From: Verrucomicrobiota bacterium
Lineage (GTDB): Bacteria > Chlamydiota > Chlamydiia > Chlamydiales > Rhabdochlamydiaceae
NCBI GenBank assembly: GCA_018240015.1
Contig: JAFEGJ010000001.1
Location: 116,250 to 180,249 of the forward strand
Reading direction: 5' to 3'
DNA length: 64,000 nt
A program made the position numbers and the translations under genes. The notes under the pieces were generated by a model. The model was not told the origin of the DNA, made no database searches, and saw nothing but the letters and a program-made list of their open reading frames with translations. Positions 34,050 through 42,940 of this stretch are shown piece by piece. The first letter of the stretch is position 1. Each line of letters starts with the position of its first letter.

Positions 34050-34250
34050 AGAAAATCTCCTTAATTTTATTTGTTAGATAAAACACTGTCGTTGACAGCT
34101 TTTGAAATGGATCTTACTCATTTTTTCGCAAGGAGAGATGAATAAGTGCTGTCTAGCACGACAGACTATCAAGTCTTACATTTATTTTACAACCCATTTG
34201 GTCTTAGAGAAAACTAGTCGCAATATGGGCGACATGGCAATCGTCCAACT
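34050..34250. other. Intergenic region with small hairpins
   Basis: About 200 bp upstream of the MORN gene. It contains CTGTC/GACAG around GTT (34086-34098) and GTGCT/AGCAC around GTCT (34148-34161). A 38-codon plus-strand frame at 34138-34254 is not convincing. I see no clear promoter. Confidence 0.4.
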
Positions 34251-34850
34251 TTAGTCTTCTGTAGAAACAGCATTGGATGCGAGAGCATCCACAATTTTTC
34301 TGGCCAGCTCTCGATATAATGGCGTGATGGCATCATCTTGAGCGCCCTCGACGGAGTCAAGTTGGCCCATGGAAAAGTCAAAAACGGAAGCTCGTTTTCC
34401 GGGTCTGGGAAAAAACGATAGTTGACGAAGAGAGTTCACATCAGAATAGTCGTAATCAGCCCAGGCAACGACGGCGATGGGACCCCAAATGACTTTGTCA
34501 TTTAGGGTATCGACGAGCGTTACGTCTGCGGTGATCGTGCGGCGGTTCTCGACAGCGATAAGATTATGTTCGACTTTGCCTGACTTGACCTTGCGGTCAT
34601 GTCTCCAGCCGATGATGTCAGAGCCATCGCCTGCGATAGAGACTTTTAAAATTTTCTCGCCTCCGCGCGCGGTATATTCGTAGTGGCCATTGGTTTCGAG
34701 TTCGCGGATGAGCTGACCTGTGAGCATACCTTCGAAGTCTCCTTTCACATAGGGAACTTCGATGGTGACTTTTTTATCGTTGTCGGTGAAGTGGTATCCG
34801 CACGAACAAAGAAAAAGGAGAAGGCTACTGGCTCTACTGAGAAGTTTCAT
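34251..34850 (-). CDS. LptE-like LPS-assembly lipoprotein
   Basis: The product is 199 aa. The N-terminus MKLLSRASSLLLFLCSCGYHF has a signal sequence with a lipobox LCSC; the acylated Cys is at about residue 17, followed by Gly-Tyr-His-Phe, a pattern frequent in LptE. The rest contains VTIEVPYVKGDFEGMLTGQLIRELETNG, ITADVTLVDTLNDKVIWGPIAV and a long C-terminal helix (ELARKIVDALAS), like LptE folds. It would plug LptD in the outer membrane. It overlaps the BamD-like gene by 17 bp and lies between other envelope genes. Assignment is by pattern, not by alignment. Confidence 0.72.
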   Translation of the reverse strand: MKLLSRASSLLLFLCSCGYHFTDNDKKVTIEVPYVKGDFEGMLTGQLIRELETNGHYEYTARGGEKILKVSIAGDGSDIIGWRHDRKVKSGKVEHNLIAVENRRTITADVTLVDTLNDKVIWGPIAVVAWADYDYSDVNSLRQLSFFPRPGKRASVFDFSMGQLDSVEGAQDDAITPLYRELARKIVDALASNAVSTED

Positions 34851-35787
34851 TGTCGAGAGGAGGCCGGAGTTTCTTTAAACGAGCCTTGGATAGTTCGGCG
34901 GATCTAGAATTGGGATAGGCTTTGATGATTTTGTGATAGTAAAGAACGGCAGCATGGGGCTTTTTGGTACGTTCGAAAAACTGTCCGATTTCATAAAAGC
35001 TCTTCGCGTACACTTCTTGCATGTCATAGAACATATGCTCAACCGTGACGACACGTTCGTCGCTAGGGAAATCTTGGCGGAATTTGCGCAGGTTGATCTC
35101 TGCGAGATCGATAAAATCGGCATCGGGATATTGTACTTGGCACTCAGTCAGATAAACTTTGGCAATTTGGACATAGGCTTTAGGTGCGAGGGCATGTTTG
35201 CGGAAACGACGAATGAGGGTTTGAAGGGTTTCGATGGACGCTGTGAAATCTTCATTCTTCAGCTGAATTTTAGCTTTGCCCAGGAGCGATCTCGCAGCTA
35301 AATCGTCGCTCGGAAGGGCTGAGATCACTTCGTCATAAATTTTCACCGCGTCTTCATCGGCCGACATCCATTTGGGAAGAGAGGCAACGCCGGCGATGTG
35401 GCGCTTCGCGCCTTTGCGGAAATGCTCGGCGATTTGGAATTTATATTCGATTGTTTCTCGAAAATATTTCAGGGCTGTTTGCACCTTGAGATAATCAGAA
35501 AAATGGTTGTTAGCGAGTTCGTAATCTTCGAGATGAAAATGGGCGATGCCGATAAAATGGAGAGCATCGGTGTGGTACGGGGTTCCTTCAAAATTGACGG
35601 TAACGATGGTGGCTTGTTTGAGAAGCTCTTTCCAGTTTTTTTCTTCGTATGCCTTAACGGCAGCGGCATAGTGTTCTTGCGCCGTCGAAGTCGCAACCTC
35701 TTCGGAAGAGACAAATTTGCCTTGCTTTAGCACATAGGCGGCAGATAAGGGCTCAAAAGCCAGAAGAAAAAGAATGATATAACGCAT
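34834..35787 (-). CDS. BamD-like TPR outer-membrane assembly protein
   Basis: The product is 317 aa. It starts MRYIILFLLAFEPLSAAYVLKQGKFV, a signal peptide without an obvious lipobox. TPR-like repeats follow: AQEHYAAAVKAYEEKNWKELLKQATIVTVNFEGTPYHTDALHFIGIAHFHLEDYELANNHFSDYL, FTASIETLQTLIRRFRKHALAPKAYVQIAKVYL, and IGQFFERTKKPHAAVLYYHKIIKAYPNSRSAELSKARLKKL, which resembles the BamD C-terminal repeat. In Chlamydia a TPR gene lies beside dnaE. It begins 3 bp after the dnaE stop. Confidence 0.75.
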   Translation of the reverse strand: MRYIILFLLAFEPLSAAYVLKQGKFVSSEEVATSTAQEHYAAAVKAYEEKNWKELLKQATIVTVNFEGTPYHTDALHFIGIAHFHLEDYELANNHFSDYLKVQTALKYFRETIEYKFQIAEHFRKGAKRHIAGVASLPKWMSADEDAVKIYDEVISALPSDDLAARSLLGKAKIQLKNEDFTASIETLQTLIRRFRKHALAPKAYVQIAKVYLTECQVQYPDADFIDLAEINLRKFRQDFPSDERVVTVEHMFYDMQEVYAKSFYEIGQFFERTKKPHAAVLYYHKIIKAYPNSRSAELSKARLKKLRPPLDNETSQ

Positions 35788-35790
35788 AGT

Positions 35791-38700
35791 TTAGCCCAAT
35801 TCTACCACGGTAAACGTTTGAAAGGAAGGGATAGCTCGTAAGAACTGGGGAAGATCGGGGTGCAGGTCCACGCCCCAATTGCTCTCGATCGCCACACACC
35901 CGACCTTTTTGCCATCCGTCCACAGCTCGAGATCGACGCCGGTAGAGCCCGAATGACCTCGAAAGATTTTTTTTATTTCTAGTACATGACTGAGTCGGAG
36001 TCGGTCGGCATCGAGTTTAATTTTTAATCGGCGTAAGTTTTCTTTTTTTTCTTCTTTCTTAAACGACCGTGCGAAGCTTTTCGCTTGTGTTTTAGCGGCA
36101 TCGAAGGCCGCGTTGCAGGCAGCCTCATCGAGGGTCGCCAAATCCCCGAGCCACTTACAAGTTAATTTAATTTCCTCATCTTGCTTTTCCACATGGAGAA
36201 TAGAGAATAACAGACGATTTTCCACGAGAAGATCGGAATGCTGCTCAAAAAGCTCTGGCCAGACGGGAAGCTCGAGGCGATCGCCGCCATCACTGATTTT
36301 TAGGATCGCAAATTTTTTCTGGGATTTTGTCGAAATCTTGGTGCTAACTTCTTCAACGATAAACGCAGCGCGGATCGTAGCTGTTTTATCCAACTCAGAA
36401 AGAGAAGTGCACGAGAGTTTTTTGAGAAGGGGGCGGTACTCATCGAGCGGATGGCCGGTCAGATAAAAACCGAGAAGTTCTTTTTCTCTGCGGAGCATGT
36501 GAAGAGAGGGAGCTGTATTTTCTGTAACCACCATGACGGGTTCTTCTGCTGGCTGAGGAGCCGTACCAAAGAGGTCCATGATGCCTTTTGATGTCTCTTT
36601 CTGCTGCTTGACGGCGGCGTTGAACATCGGCTCGACGGACGGCAAAAGGCTGGCGCGGCTATTTTTGGTAAAGTCAAAGCACCCTGCTTCGATGAGGACT
36701 TCGCACACTTTTTTGCCGACTTTTTTTGTATCGATCCGCTTGCAGAAATCAAAAAGAGAAGTAAATGGACCTCTGGCTTTTCTCTCAGCCACTATCGCAT
36801 CAACAACCCCTTCGCCAATTCCTTTGATTGCGCCCATCGCAAAGCGGATGCCGCTTTGCGTTGCGACAAACTCTTTATCCGATTCGTTGACATCGGGAGG
36901 AAGGATGGCGATGTTCATCATCTGGCACTCGGCGATGATCTTAGCAATCTTGGTCGTGTCTCCGGCGTCGCAAGTCATGAGGGCGGCCATCCATTCCCTA
37001 GGATAGTGCGCCTTCAAATACGCGGTGACATAGGCTAAGTAACCGTAGGCTGCCGCGTGGGATTTATTGAAGCCGTACGAGGCAAATCTTTCGATCTTAT
37101 CGAAAATAACTCCGGCTGTTTTTTCATCGATCCCTTTTTGCTTAGCTCCGCGGAGGAACTTTTCGCGCTGCCGGGCCATCTCGTCGCGGTCTTTTTTTCC
37201 CATCGCTCGGCGGAGCACATCACCCTCGCCGAGAGAATAGTTCGCCAGCAAGCTCGCAGCCTGCATGACCTGTTCTTGATAGACCATGATGCCGTAAGTT
37301 TCTGCCAGCACATCTTTCATGAGCGGATGGTCGATCTCGATGGGCTCGCGGCCATGTTTACGGGCGATAAAAGACGGTATCATCTCCATCGGACCGGGGC
37401 GATAGAGCGCCACCACGGCGATGACTTCTTCAAACTTATCGATGTGCAGCTGGCGAGCTAGTTCTTGCATGCCGCCCGATTCCATCTGGAAGATACCGAG
37501 CATTTTGCCTGTGTTGAGAAGAGAAAAAGCCTCGGGATCATCGAGGGGCAGATTGATCCAATCGATTTTTGTCTCTAGAGAGTCCACGGTTTTTTGGATC
37601 GATGTCAGCGTCTTGAGTCCTAAGAAGTCGATCTTGAGCATCCCGACTGCTTCGACAGGTTTCATCGAGTACTGCGTCGAGAGCATGTCGCTATCTTTGA
37701 CCGTGCAAACAGGAATACGATCCGTGAGCGGATCACCTGAAATAATGATGCCCGCGGCATGTGTGCCGACGCTGCGCACCGATCCTTCTAAGCGCCGAGC
37801 AATGTCGATAACTTCTTTCGTCTCGGGGTCGGTTTCGTATTGTTTTTTCAGCTCGGGATCTTCGAGTGCCTTATCCAGGGTGATATTGAGTTCTTCTGGA
37901 ACGAGCTTGGCAATCGCATTGACTTTGGAGAGAGGTACACTTAAGACGCGTCCCACATCTTTGATCGCCATTTTGGCTTTCATGGTTCCAAAGGTGATGA
38001 TCTGGGCAACTTTATCTTTTCCGTATTTTTGCACGGTGTAGTCGATGACTTCTGACCTGCGGTCCATGCAAATGTCGACGTCGATATCAGGATAGGAAAT
38101 ACGCTCGGGGTTAATGAACCTCTCGAAGAACAAGTGGAACCGAAGCGGCTCGATATCAGTGATGCCGATCAGGAATAAAATGATCGAACCCGCGCCCGAT
38201 CCACGCCCGGGTCCCATCGGAATGCCGTGGCGCTTGGCCCACGCGATGAAGTCATACACGATGAGAATGTAATCGCACATCCCCTTCGAAATGATAATGT
38301 CGAGTTCATAGGCCAGGCGGTCTCTCACAACTTGGAGCGGGTTTTTGCCGGGATATTTTTCTTCTACTTTCTTTAAGGTACCTTCCGTGTAGCGCTTTTC
38401 GATCCCTTCTTCGCAAAGCTTTTTTAAGAAATCCTCTTTGGATATTCCAACGGGCGGAACGAAAACGGGATAATAGCGCGCCTTAAAGTCGAGCTCGAGT
38501 CCGATTTTATGGTAAATTTCCTGCGTCGCTTCGATAGCTTCAGGAATATCGGCAAAAAGCGCTTCTACTTCTTGGGAAGAGCGGAAATGCATCTGGTGGG
38601 AGAAGAGCACTTGCCGTTTGGGATTGAGTACGCGGTTTTTGGGATTTCCTTGAGAATCTCTTTCCCAAATCTCGCATGGCTCGCCCGATTGGATGTTCAT

Positions 38701-39432
38701 CAAGATTTCATGGGCTTTCCAATCGGCTCTGTCCAAATAATGCGAACCGACCGTCGCCACCAGCCGAATCCCTTCTTGCTTTCCGATATTTTTAAGCTTT
38801 TCAATGACGACTTCTTGCTGCTGAATAAAGTCGCGGTAATTTTGCAGCAGCCAGCCTTCCTTATCCATCCCATCTAGCGCGATTTCGGCGTCTGTCATTT
38901 TGTGCCGCTGGATTTCTAAATAAAAATCGTCCCCAAAAAGTTCATGGAACCATTTTACTTCTTGGAGCGCTTCTTTTTCCCGATTTTGGAGGAGCAAAAA
39001 GGGAATCATCCCTTCGAGTGGACCCGAAAAACAAACAAGCCCTTCGGCATGAACCTTTAGAACTTCTTTATCGATGCGGGGAGTGTAATAAAACCCTTCT
39101 AAATGGGCGATGGAACTGAGCTTGCACAGGTTTTGATATCCTTTGAGATTTTTAGCTAGAAGAATGATCGGAAAACCCGAAGGTACGCCTGGCGTTCGCT
39201 TCTTATCGAGCCGCGAATAAGGAGCCAGAGCCAGCTCGCAGCCAATGATGGGCTTAATTTTTTCCGCCTGGCACGCCTTATAAAACTCGATGGCACCATA
39301 CATGTTGCCTTCATCGGTGATGGCACACGCTGGCATGCCCAAAGATTTCGCCTTAGCGGCGATATCTTCAACTGCCATCGTTGAATTGAGTATCGAATAC
39401 TGCGAATGAACGTGGAGCGGAATCCAAGACAT
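35791..39432 (-). CDS. dnaE: DNA polymerase III subunit alpha
   Basis: The product is 1213 aa. The N-terminal PHP domain is IPLHVHSQYSILNSTMAVEDIAAKAKSLGMPACAITDEGNMYGAIEFYKAC. The polymerase core has GPGRGSGAGSIILFLIGITDIEPL and FINPERISYPDIDVDICMDRR, which carries the catalytic Asp pair at about residue 450. A further conserved segment is MVYQEQVMQAASLLANYSLGEGDVLRRAMGKKD. HhH, OB (VEEVSTKISTKSQKKFAILKISDGGDRLELPVWPE) and C-terminal tau-binding regions follow. It is the replicative polymerase. It lies between uhpC and the BamD-like gene, as in Chlamydia. Confidence 0.97.
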   Translation of the reverse strand: MSWIPLHVHSQYSILNSTMAVEDIAAKAKSLGMPACAITDEGNMYGAIEFYKACQAEKIKPIIGCELALAPYSRLDKKRTPGVPSGFPIILLAKNLKGYQNLCKLSSIAHLEGFYYTPRIDKEVLKVHAEGLVCFSGPLEGMIPFLLLQNREKEALQEVKWFHELFGDDFYLEIQRHKMTDAEIALDGMDKEGWLLQNYRDFIQQQEVVIEKLKNIGKQEGIRLVATVGSHYLDRADWKAHEILMNIQSGEPCEIWERDSQGNPKNRVLNPKRQVLFSHQMHFRSSQEVEALFADIPEAIEATQEIYHKIGLELDFKARYYPVFVPPVGISKEDFLKKLCEEGIEKRYTEGTLKKVEEKYPGKNPLQVVRDRLAYELDIIISKGMCDYILIVYDFIAWAKRHGIPMGPGRGSGAGSIILFLIGITDIEPLRFHLFFERFINPERISYPDIDVDICMDRRSEVIDYTVQKYGKDKVAQIITFGTMKAKMAIKDVGRVLSVPLSKVNAIAKLVPEELNITLDKALEDPELKKQYETDPETKEVIDIARRLEGSVRSVGTHAAGIIISGDPLTDRIPVCTVKDSDMLSTQYSMKPVEAVGMLKIDFLGLKTLTSIQKTVDSLETKIDWINLPLDDPEAFSLLNTGKMLGIFQMESGGMQELARQLHIDKFEEVIAVVALYRPGPMEMIPSFIARKHGREPIEIDHPLMKDVLAETYGIMVYQEQVMQAASLLANYSLGEGDVLRRAMGKKDRDEMARQREKFLRGAKQKGIDEKTAGVIFDKIERFASYGFNKSHAAAYGYLAYVTAYLKAHYPREWMAALMTCDAGDTTKIAKIIAECQMMNIAILPPDVNESDKEFVATQSGIRFAMGAIKGIGEGVVDAIVAERKARGPFTSLFDFCKRIDTKKVGKKVCEVLIEAGCFDFTKNSRASLLPSVEPMFNAAVKQQKETSKGIMDLFGTAPQPAEEPVMVVTENTAPSLHMLRREKELLGFYLTGHPLDEYRPLLKKLSCTSLSELDKTATIRAAFIVEEVSTKISTKSQKKFAILKISDGGDRLELPVWPELFEQHSDLLVENRLLFSILHVEKQDEEIKLTCKWLGDLATLDEAACNAAFDAAKTQAKSFARSFKKEEKKENLRRLKIKLDADRLRLSHVLEIKKIFRGHSGSTGVDLELWTDGKKVGCVAIESNWGVDLHPDLPQFLRAIPSFQTFTVVELG

Positions 39433-39512
39433 GCCTTATTTGTACCAGATCGAAAACCCTCGTATCAAGGGTAATGTGGAAGTGAGCTTACAGAGGCAGA
39501 TGGAAATCATTT

Positions 39513-39543
39513 TTCAACTGTACCGTTCTCGAGTACAGTTGAA
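39513..39543. terminator. Hairpin downstream of uhpC
   Basis: An 11-bp perfect stem, TTCAACTGTAC (39513-39523) with its complement (39533-39543), has a 9-nt loop. It lies 35 bp after the uhpC stop and 81 bp upstream of the dnaE start. No T-run follows on the minus strand, so intrinsic termination is uncertain. Confidence 0.45.
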
Positions 39544-39577
39544 CATGGCCTTTGTTTTCAGATAGTTTGAGAAAGAT

Positions 39578-40936
39578 TTAAGCGGTTTGTTTTTCAGGAG
39601 CAGGTTCTGGGATAGCATATTTGGGATTGCTTTTGATCGACCAGAGGGGAGCGAGGAGCAGAACCGCAATACCACCGCAGAAGATAAGGGTGATAAAGAA
39701 CCCTTCCCAACCCCAGATTTCCATGGCTTTACCGAGCGGATAACCGGCTGCGGCTTGGCCAAGATAAGCGATCCACCCCACAAAACCATTGGCGCTCGCG
39801 GCGGCCCGCTTATGAGCGAGCTCCACTGCTGCAATACCGATGAGCATTTGAGGACCAAAGATGAGGAATCCAATGAGGAAAATAAGAGAATAATCGAGAA
39901 TCATGTTGCCAGGAGGGGCTATCCATAAGGCAATAAGAGCTACAATAACACTTAAAGAAAAGAGGATGTTGACAGGACCTCTGCGTCCGCCAAAAATTTT
40001 ATCCGACGCCCAACCTGCGACAAAACTGCCGACGAGACCGCCGACTTCAAACCAAAAAATGCTGGCGGTGGCTGCTACCATCGAATAGCCTCTCGTCTCT
40101 CTTAAAAAGACTGTCGACCAGTCGTTGACAGCCCCGCGGATCACGTACACAAAGAAGTAGGCAAACGCGAGGATCCAGATATAAGAGTTATTGATGATGT
40201 ATTTATAAAGTATTTCTTTAAATGAAAGATGGTCTTCTTGGGCGTGGTTAGAATCAGGATAATCGTTGCGGAATTTTTCAACGGGGGGAAGACCGAGTGT
40301 TTGAGGTGTATCGCGCAAGGTGAAAAGAAGAAAACCACCCACGCCAATACAGAGAAGTCCTGGCACGAGCATTCCAAAACGCCAACCAAACATTTGAGCA
40401 CAGACACCCACGATGAGGGGGATGATAGCTCCGCCCACATTATGCGAAGAGTTCCAAAGGCCCCACCATGTTCCCCGTTCTTTTTGCGAATACCAATGCG
40501 TGAGAAGTTTCATGCAGGGCATCGAGCCCCAACCTTGGAAACATCCGTTGAGACCGCAGAAAATTGCAAACCAAAGAACCGAAGAGGCATACCCAAAGCC
40601 GATGTTGAAAACACCGGTCATGATGAGTCCCACTGACATAAAGACGCGCGGGTTGGACCGGTCAGCTAAAATACCACTTAAAAACTTGCTAAGTCCATAG
40701 GTGAGCGCTAAGACGCTACCTAAAATCCCCAAGTCCCCTTTGGTAAACCCCAAATCGGAAATAAGGAGAGGCATGATGCAGGCATAACTTTTGCGTGAAA
40801 AATAGTAGAAAACATATCCGATGTAGATCCCAAAGAAGATCCGCCATCGCCAATACTTATACTTTTTTTTAACTTCTTCCTGGTTTTGGATTTCGGGAAG
40901 GATCGGCGTCGGTTTAAAAAAGTCGATTATCCTCAA
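39578..40936 (-). CDS. uhpC: Hexose-phosphate transporter (UhpC type, OPA family)
   Basis: The product is 452 aa with about 12 membrane helices of the major facilitator superfamily. The family motif region is GYVFYYFSRKSYACIMPLLISDLGFTKGDLGILGSVLALTYGLSKFLSGILADRSNPRVFMSVGLIMTGV. The carrier segment NGCFQGWGSMPCMKLLTHWYSQKERGTWWGLWNSSHNVGGAIIPL matches organophosphate:phosphate antiporters. In Chlamydia this protein imports host glucose-6-phosphate. The start is a TTG at 40936, with GGAG 8 nt upstream; it gives the natural N-terminus. The upstream 115 bp are shared with a divergent gene. Confidence 0.93.
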   Translation of the reverse strand: MRIIDFFKPTPILPEIQNQEEVKKKYKYWRWRIFFGIYIGYVFYYFSRKSYACIMPLLISDLGFTKGDLGILGSVLALTYGLSKFLSGILADRSNPRVFMSVGLIMTGVFNIGFGYASSVLWFAIFCGLNGCFQGWGSMPCMKLLTHWYSQKERGTWWGLWNSSHNVGGAIIPLIVGVCAQMFGWRFGMLVPGLLCIGVGGFLLFTLRDTPQTLGLPPVEKFRNDYPDSNHAQEDHLSFKEILYKYIINNSYIWILAFAYFFVYVIRGAVNDWSTVFLRETRGYSMVAATASIFWFEVGGLVGSFVAGWASDKIFGGRRGPVNILFSLSVIVALIALWIAPPGNMILDYSLIFLIGFLIFGPQMLIGIAAVELAHKRAAASANGFVGWIAYLGQAAAGYPLGKAMEIWGWEGFFITLIFCGGIAVLLLAPLWSIKSNPKYAIPEPAPEKQTA

Positions 40937-41016
40937 GGCAATCTCCGTTAAGAATTCGCAATAATATTGTTACTAACATAGCTAGGCCTAAGCCCAAAGT
41001 CAATCTCAATTTACCT

Positions 41017-41040
41017 TGAGTAAAATATAAATTTTACTCA
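41017..41040. promoter_or_regulatory. 24-bp palindrome in the uhpC / unknown gene divergent region
   Basis: TGAGTAAAAT and its exact reverse complement flank ATAA. The palindrome ends 11 bp before the ATG at 41052. It could be an operator, or a hairpin covering the ribosome site of the plus-strand gene. Confidence 0.45.
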
Positions 41041-41051
41041 CATTGAAAGTT

Positions 41052-41627
41052 ATGGGCGGACATATCGAACCGACGGGTCTTTATAAAGATTGGCTCACCA
41101 CACAGCGCGTCGAAGAAATACGAAAGGAAAGGGGAGAAGAATTAGAAAAAACGGCGGCACAAAAAAGCCCCGACTTGCTTCTATTCGCTGGCCTACTTCT
41201 ACGAACAAGGAAAATATTTAATAACACATCGCTTGTCCCTATTTCTGAGACACCTAGCGCTTTGATTTCACATTTGGTCGATTTAAAAAATTGTCTTCTC
41301 GAGCTCCATAAAACGGATCAAAGCCAAAACATCGATTTCGTTCAAAAATTTACTGACAGTTGGACCCGTCTGATCCACGCTATGGAATGGATAAATCGGA
41401 AAGATATGATTGCGATCACAGCCACCAGTGCTCTTTTGGGAGCCATCGGCTCCTATCCTTTAAATCAGGAACATTCGTTGGGGTTTTACCTCAGCCGGTT
41501 CGCGGGAGAGAAGTGGCTTCCTTTTCCTCTCATCGAACTTCTCAGCTCGCTGAACACCAATAAAAAGCTACTGATGGAGTGGGTCAGAACGGTTGACGCC
41601 CTTATTTCACACCTTTCCAATTCTTGA
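41052..41627 (+). CDS. Hypothetical protein
   Basis: The product is 191 aa and I do not recognise it. I chose the ATG at 41052 over an in-frame TTG at 41043. No signal peptide is seen. The sequence is mainly helical and amphipathic (DWLTTQRVEEIRKERGEELEKTAAQ, LISHLVDLKNCLLELHK). A moderately hydrophobic middle (MIAITATSALLGAIGSYPL) lies near residue 120. It lies between divergent uhpC and hisS, 32 bp before hisS. Base composition is more AT-rich than in hisS. It could be a cytoplasmic or secreted protein; no function is proposed. Confidence 0.65.
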   Translation: MGGHIEPTGLYKDWLTTQRVEEIRKERGEELEKTAAQKSPDLLLFAGLLLRTRKIFNNTSLVPISETPSALISHLVDLKNCLLELHKTDQSQNIDFVQKFTDSWTRLIHAMEWINRKDMIAITATSALLGAIGSYPLNQEHSLGFYLSRFAGEKWLPFPLIELLSSLNTNKKLLMEWVRTVDALISHLSNS

Positions 41628-41659
41628 TTCTATTCTGACTTCAGAATAATATTGCTTGG

Positions 41660-42940
41660 ATGGAATACCGAGCTCCCAAAGGCACATTTGATATTGTGCC
41701 CAAAACCGGCGATGCATGGCGACTGTCGGATAAATGGCAATATGTCGAATCCGTCATGAAAGAGTGCCTTGCCACCTACGGATATAAAGAAATCCGCACA
41801 CCCATTTTTGAGCAAACCGAACTTTTCGTCCGCGGAGTCGGAGAAAGTTCGGACATTGTGTCGAAAGAAATGTACACGTTTCTCGACAAAGGGGAGCGCA
41901 GTCTAACGCTAAGGCCAGAAGCCACAGCGCCTATTATCCGTGCTTTTATCGAGGAGCGTTTAGCGCAGACGGGAGGCCTGCATAAATACTTCTATATTGG
42001 ACCGATGTTTCGGCATGAGCGTCCGCAGGCTGGCCGCTATAGACAATTTCATCAACTGGACGTTGAAGCAGTCGGCTCTGGCAAACCTTGCCAAGACGTT
42101 GAAGTGATCGATTTAGCCTGCACGCTCCACCGCAAGCTTGGACTCAAAAACTTGAGAGTCATGATCAACTCGATTGGCGATGAAGCATCGCGCAAAGAAT
42201 ATCGTGCAGCGTTGCAAAAGTTCTTAGAGCCCCACTTAAGCTCACTTTCAGCAGAAAGCCAAGTCCGCTTTTCGAAAAACATTCTTCGTATTCTAGATTC
42301 TAAAGACCCCAGTGACCAAAAGCTCCTTGAAAAAGCCCCGCAGACGATCGATTTTTTAAGCAAAGAAGCAAAAGACCATTTTGAAGAGCTCAAACGCCTC
42401 TTAAGTAAAGTAGGCATTTCCTACATCATCAACCCTAAACTGGTGCGCGGTCTCGACTATTATAATAAGACGGTATTTGAAATTGTCTCCGATGAGCTGG
42501 GAGCTCAAAATACGATCTGCGGCGGAGGCCGCTATGACGGTCTTCCCGCGCTGCTGGGTGGTCCTGATCTTCCGTGCATTGGATTTGCGACAGGGATCGA
42601 AAGACTACTCCAAACCATGCTGGGGCAAAACGTACCTTTTCCTCGTCCTACACATCCGTCCGTTTTCTTTATTCCTCTTGGAGAGGCAGCGCTGGAAACT
42701 GCGATGAGCCTCCTATGCGAGCTCCGCCACCAAGGAATTTCTGCTGACATCGATATGGGAGCTAAAAAAGTGCAGCGAGGACTAGAACTCGCGACGCAGG
42801 AAGATGCCGATTACGCCATCGTGATTGGCGATCGAGAACTCGAGCAGAATGCAGTAGAATTGAAAAACTTAAAAACACGCGAAGTAAAAAAACTTCCCTT
42901 AAGTAAACTTGTAGAGGAACTCCATGGCTCTCGATTATAA
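41660..42940 (+). CDS. hisS: Histidyl-tRNA synthetase
   Basis: The product is 426 aa. Class II motifs: motif 1 region YGYKEIRTPIFEQTELFVRGVGESSDIVSKEMYTF, motif 2 KYFYIGPMFRHERPQAGRYRQFHQLDVEAVG, the His-binding LVRGLDYYNKTVFEIV, and motif 3 IGFATGIERLL. The C-terminal anticodon-binding domain is ISADIDMGAKKVQRGLELATQEDADYAIVIGDRELEQNAVELKNLKTRE. It charges tRNA-His. It overlaps aspS by 17 bp, so the two are co-expressed. Confidence 0.97.
   Translation: MEYRAPKGTFDIVPKTGDAWRLSDKWQYVESVMKECLATYGYKEIRTPIFEQTELFVRGVGESSDIVSKEMYTFLDKGERSLTLRPEATAPIIRAFIEERLAQTGGLHKYFYIGPMFRHERPQAGRYRQFHQLDVEAVGSGKPCQDVEVIDLACTLHRKLGLKNLRVMINSIGDEASRKEYRAALQKFLEPHLSSLSAESQVRFSKNILRILDSKDPSDQKLLEKAPQTIDFLSKEAKDHFEELKRLLSKVGISYIINPKLVRGLDYYNKTVFEIVSDELGAQNTICGGGRYDGLPALLGGPDLPCIGFATGIERLLQTMLGQNVPFPRPTHPSVFFIPLGEAALETAMSLLCELRHQGISADIDMGAKKVQRGLELATQEDADYAIVIGDRELEQNAVELKNLKTREVKKLPLSKLVEELHGSRL

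Noticed and set aside
34138-34254. 38-codon plus-strand ORF with AAGGAG just before its ATG
   Set aside because: The ribosome site is only about 2 nt from the ATG, the peptide has no recognisable features, and the frame ends inside the convergent LptE-like gene.
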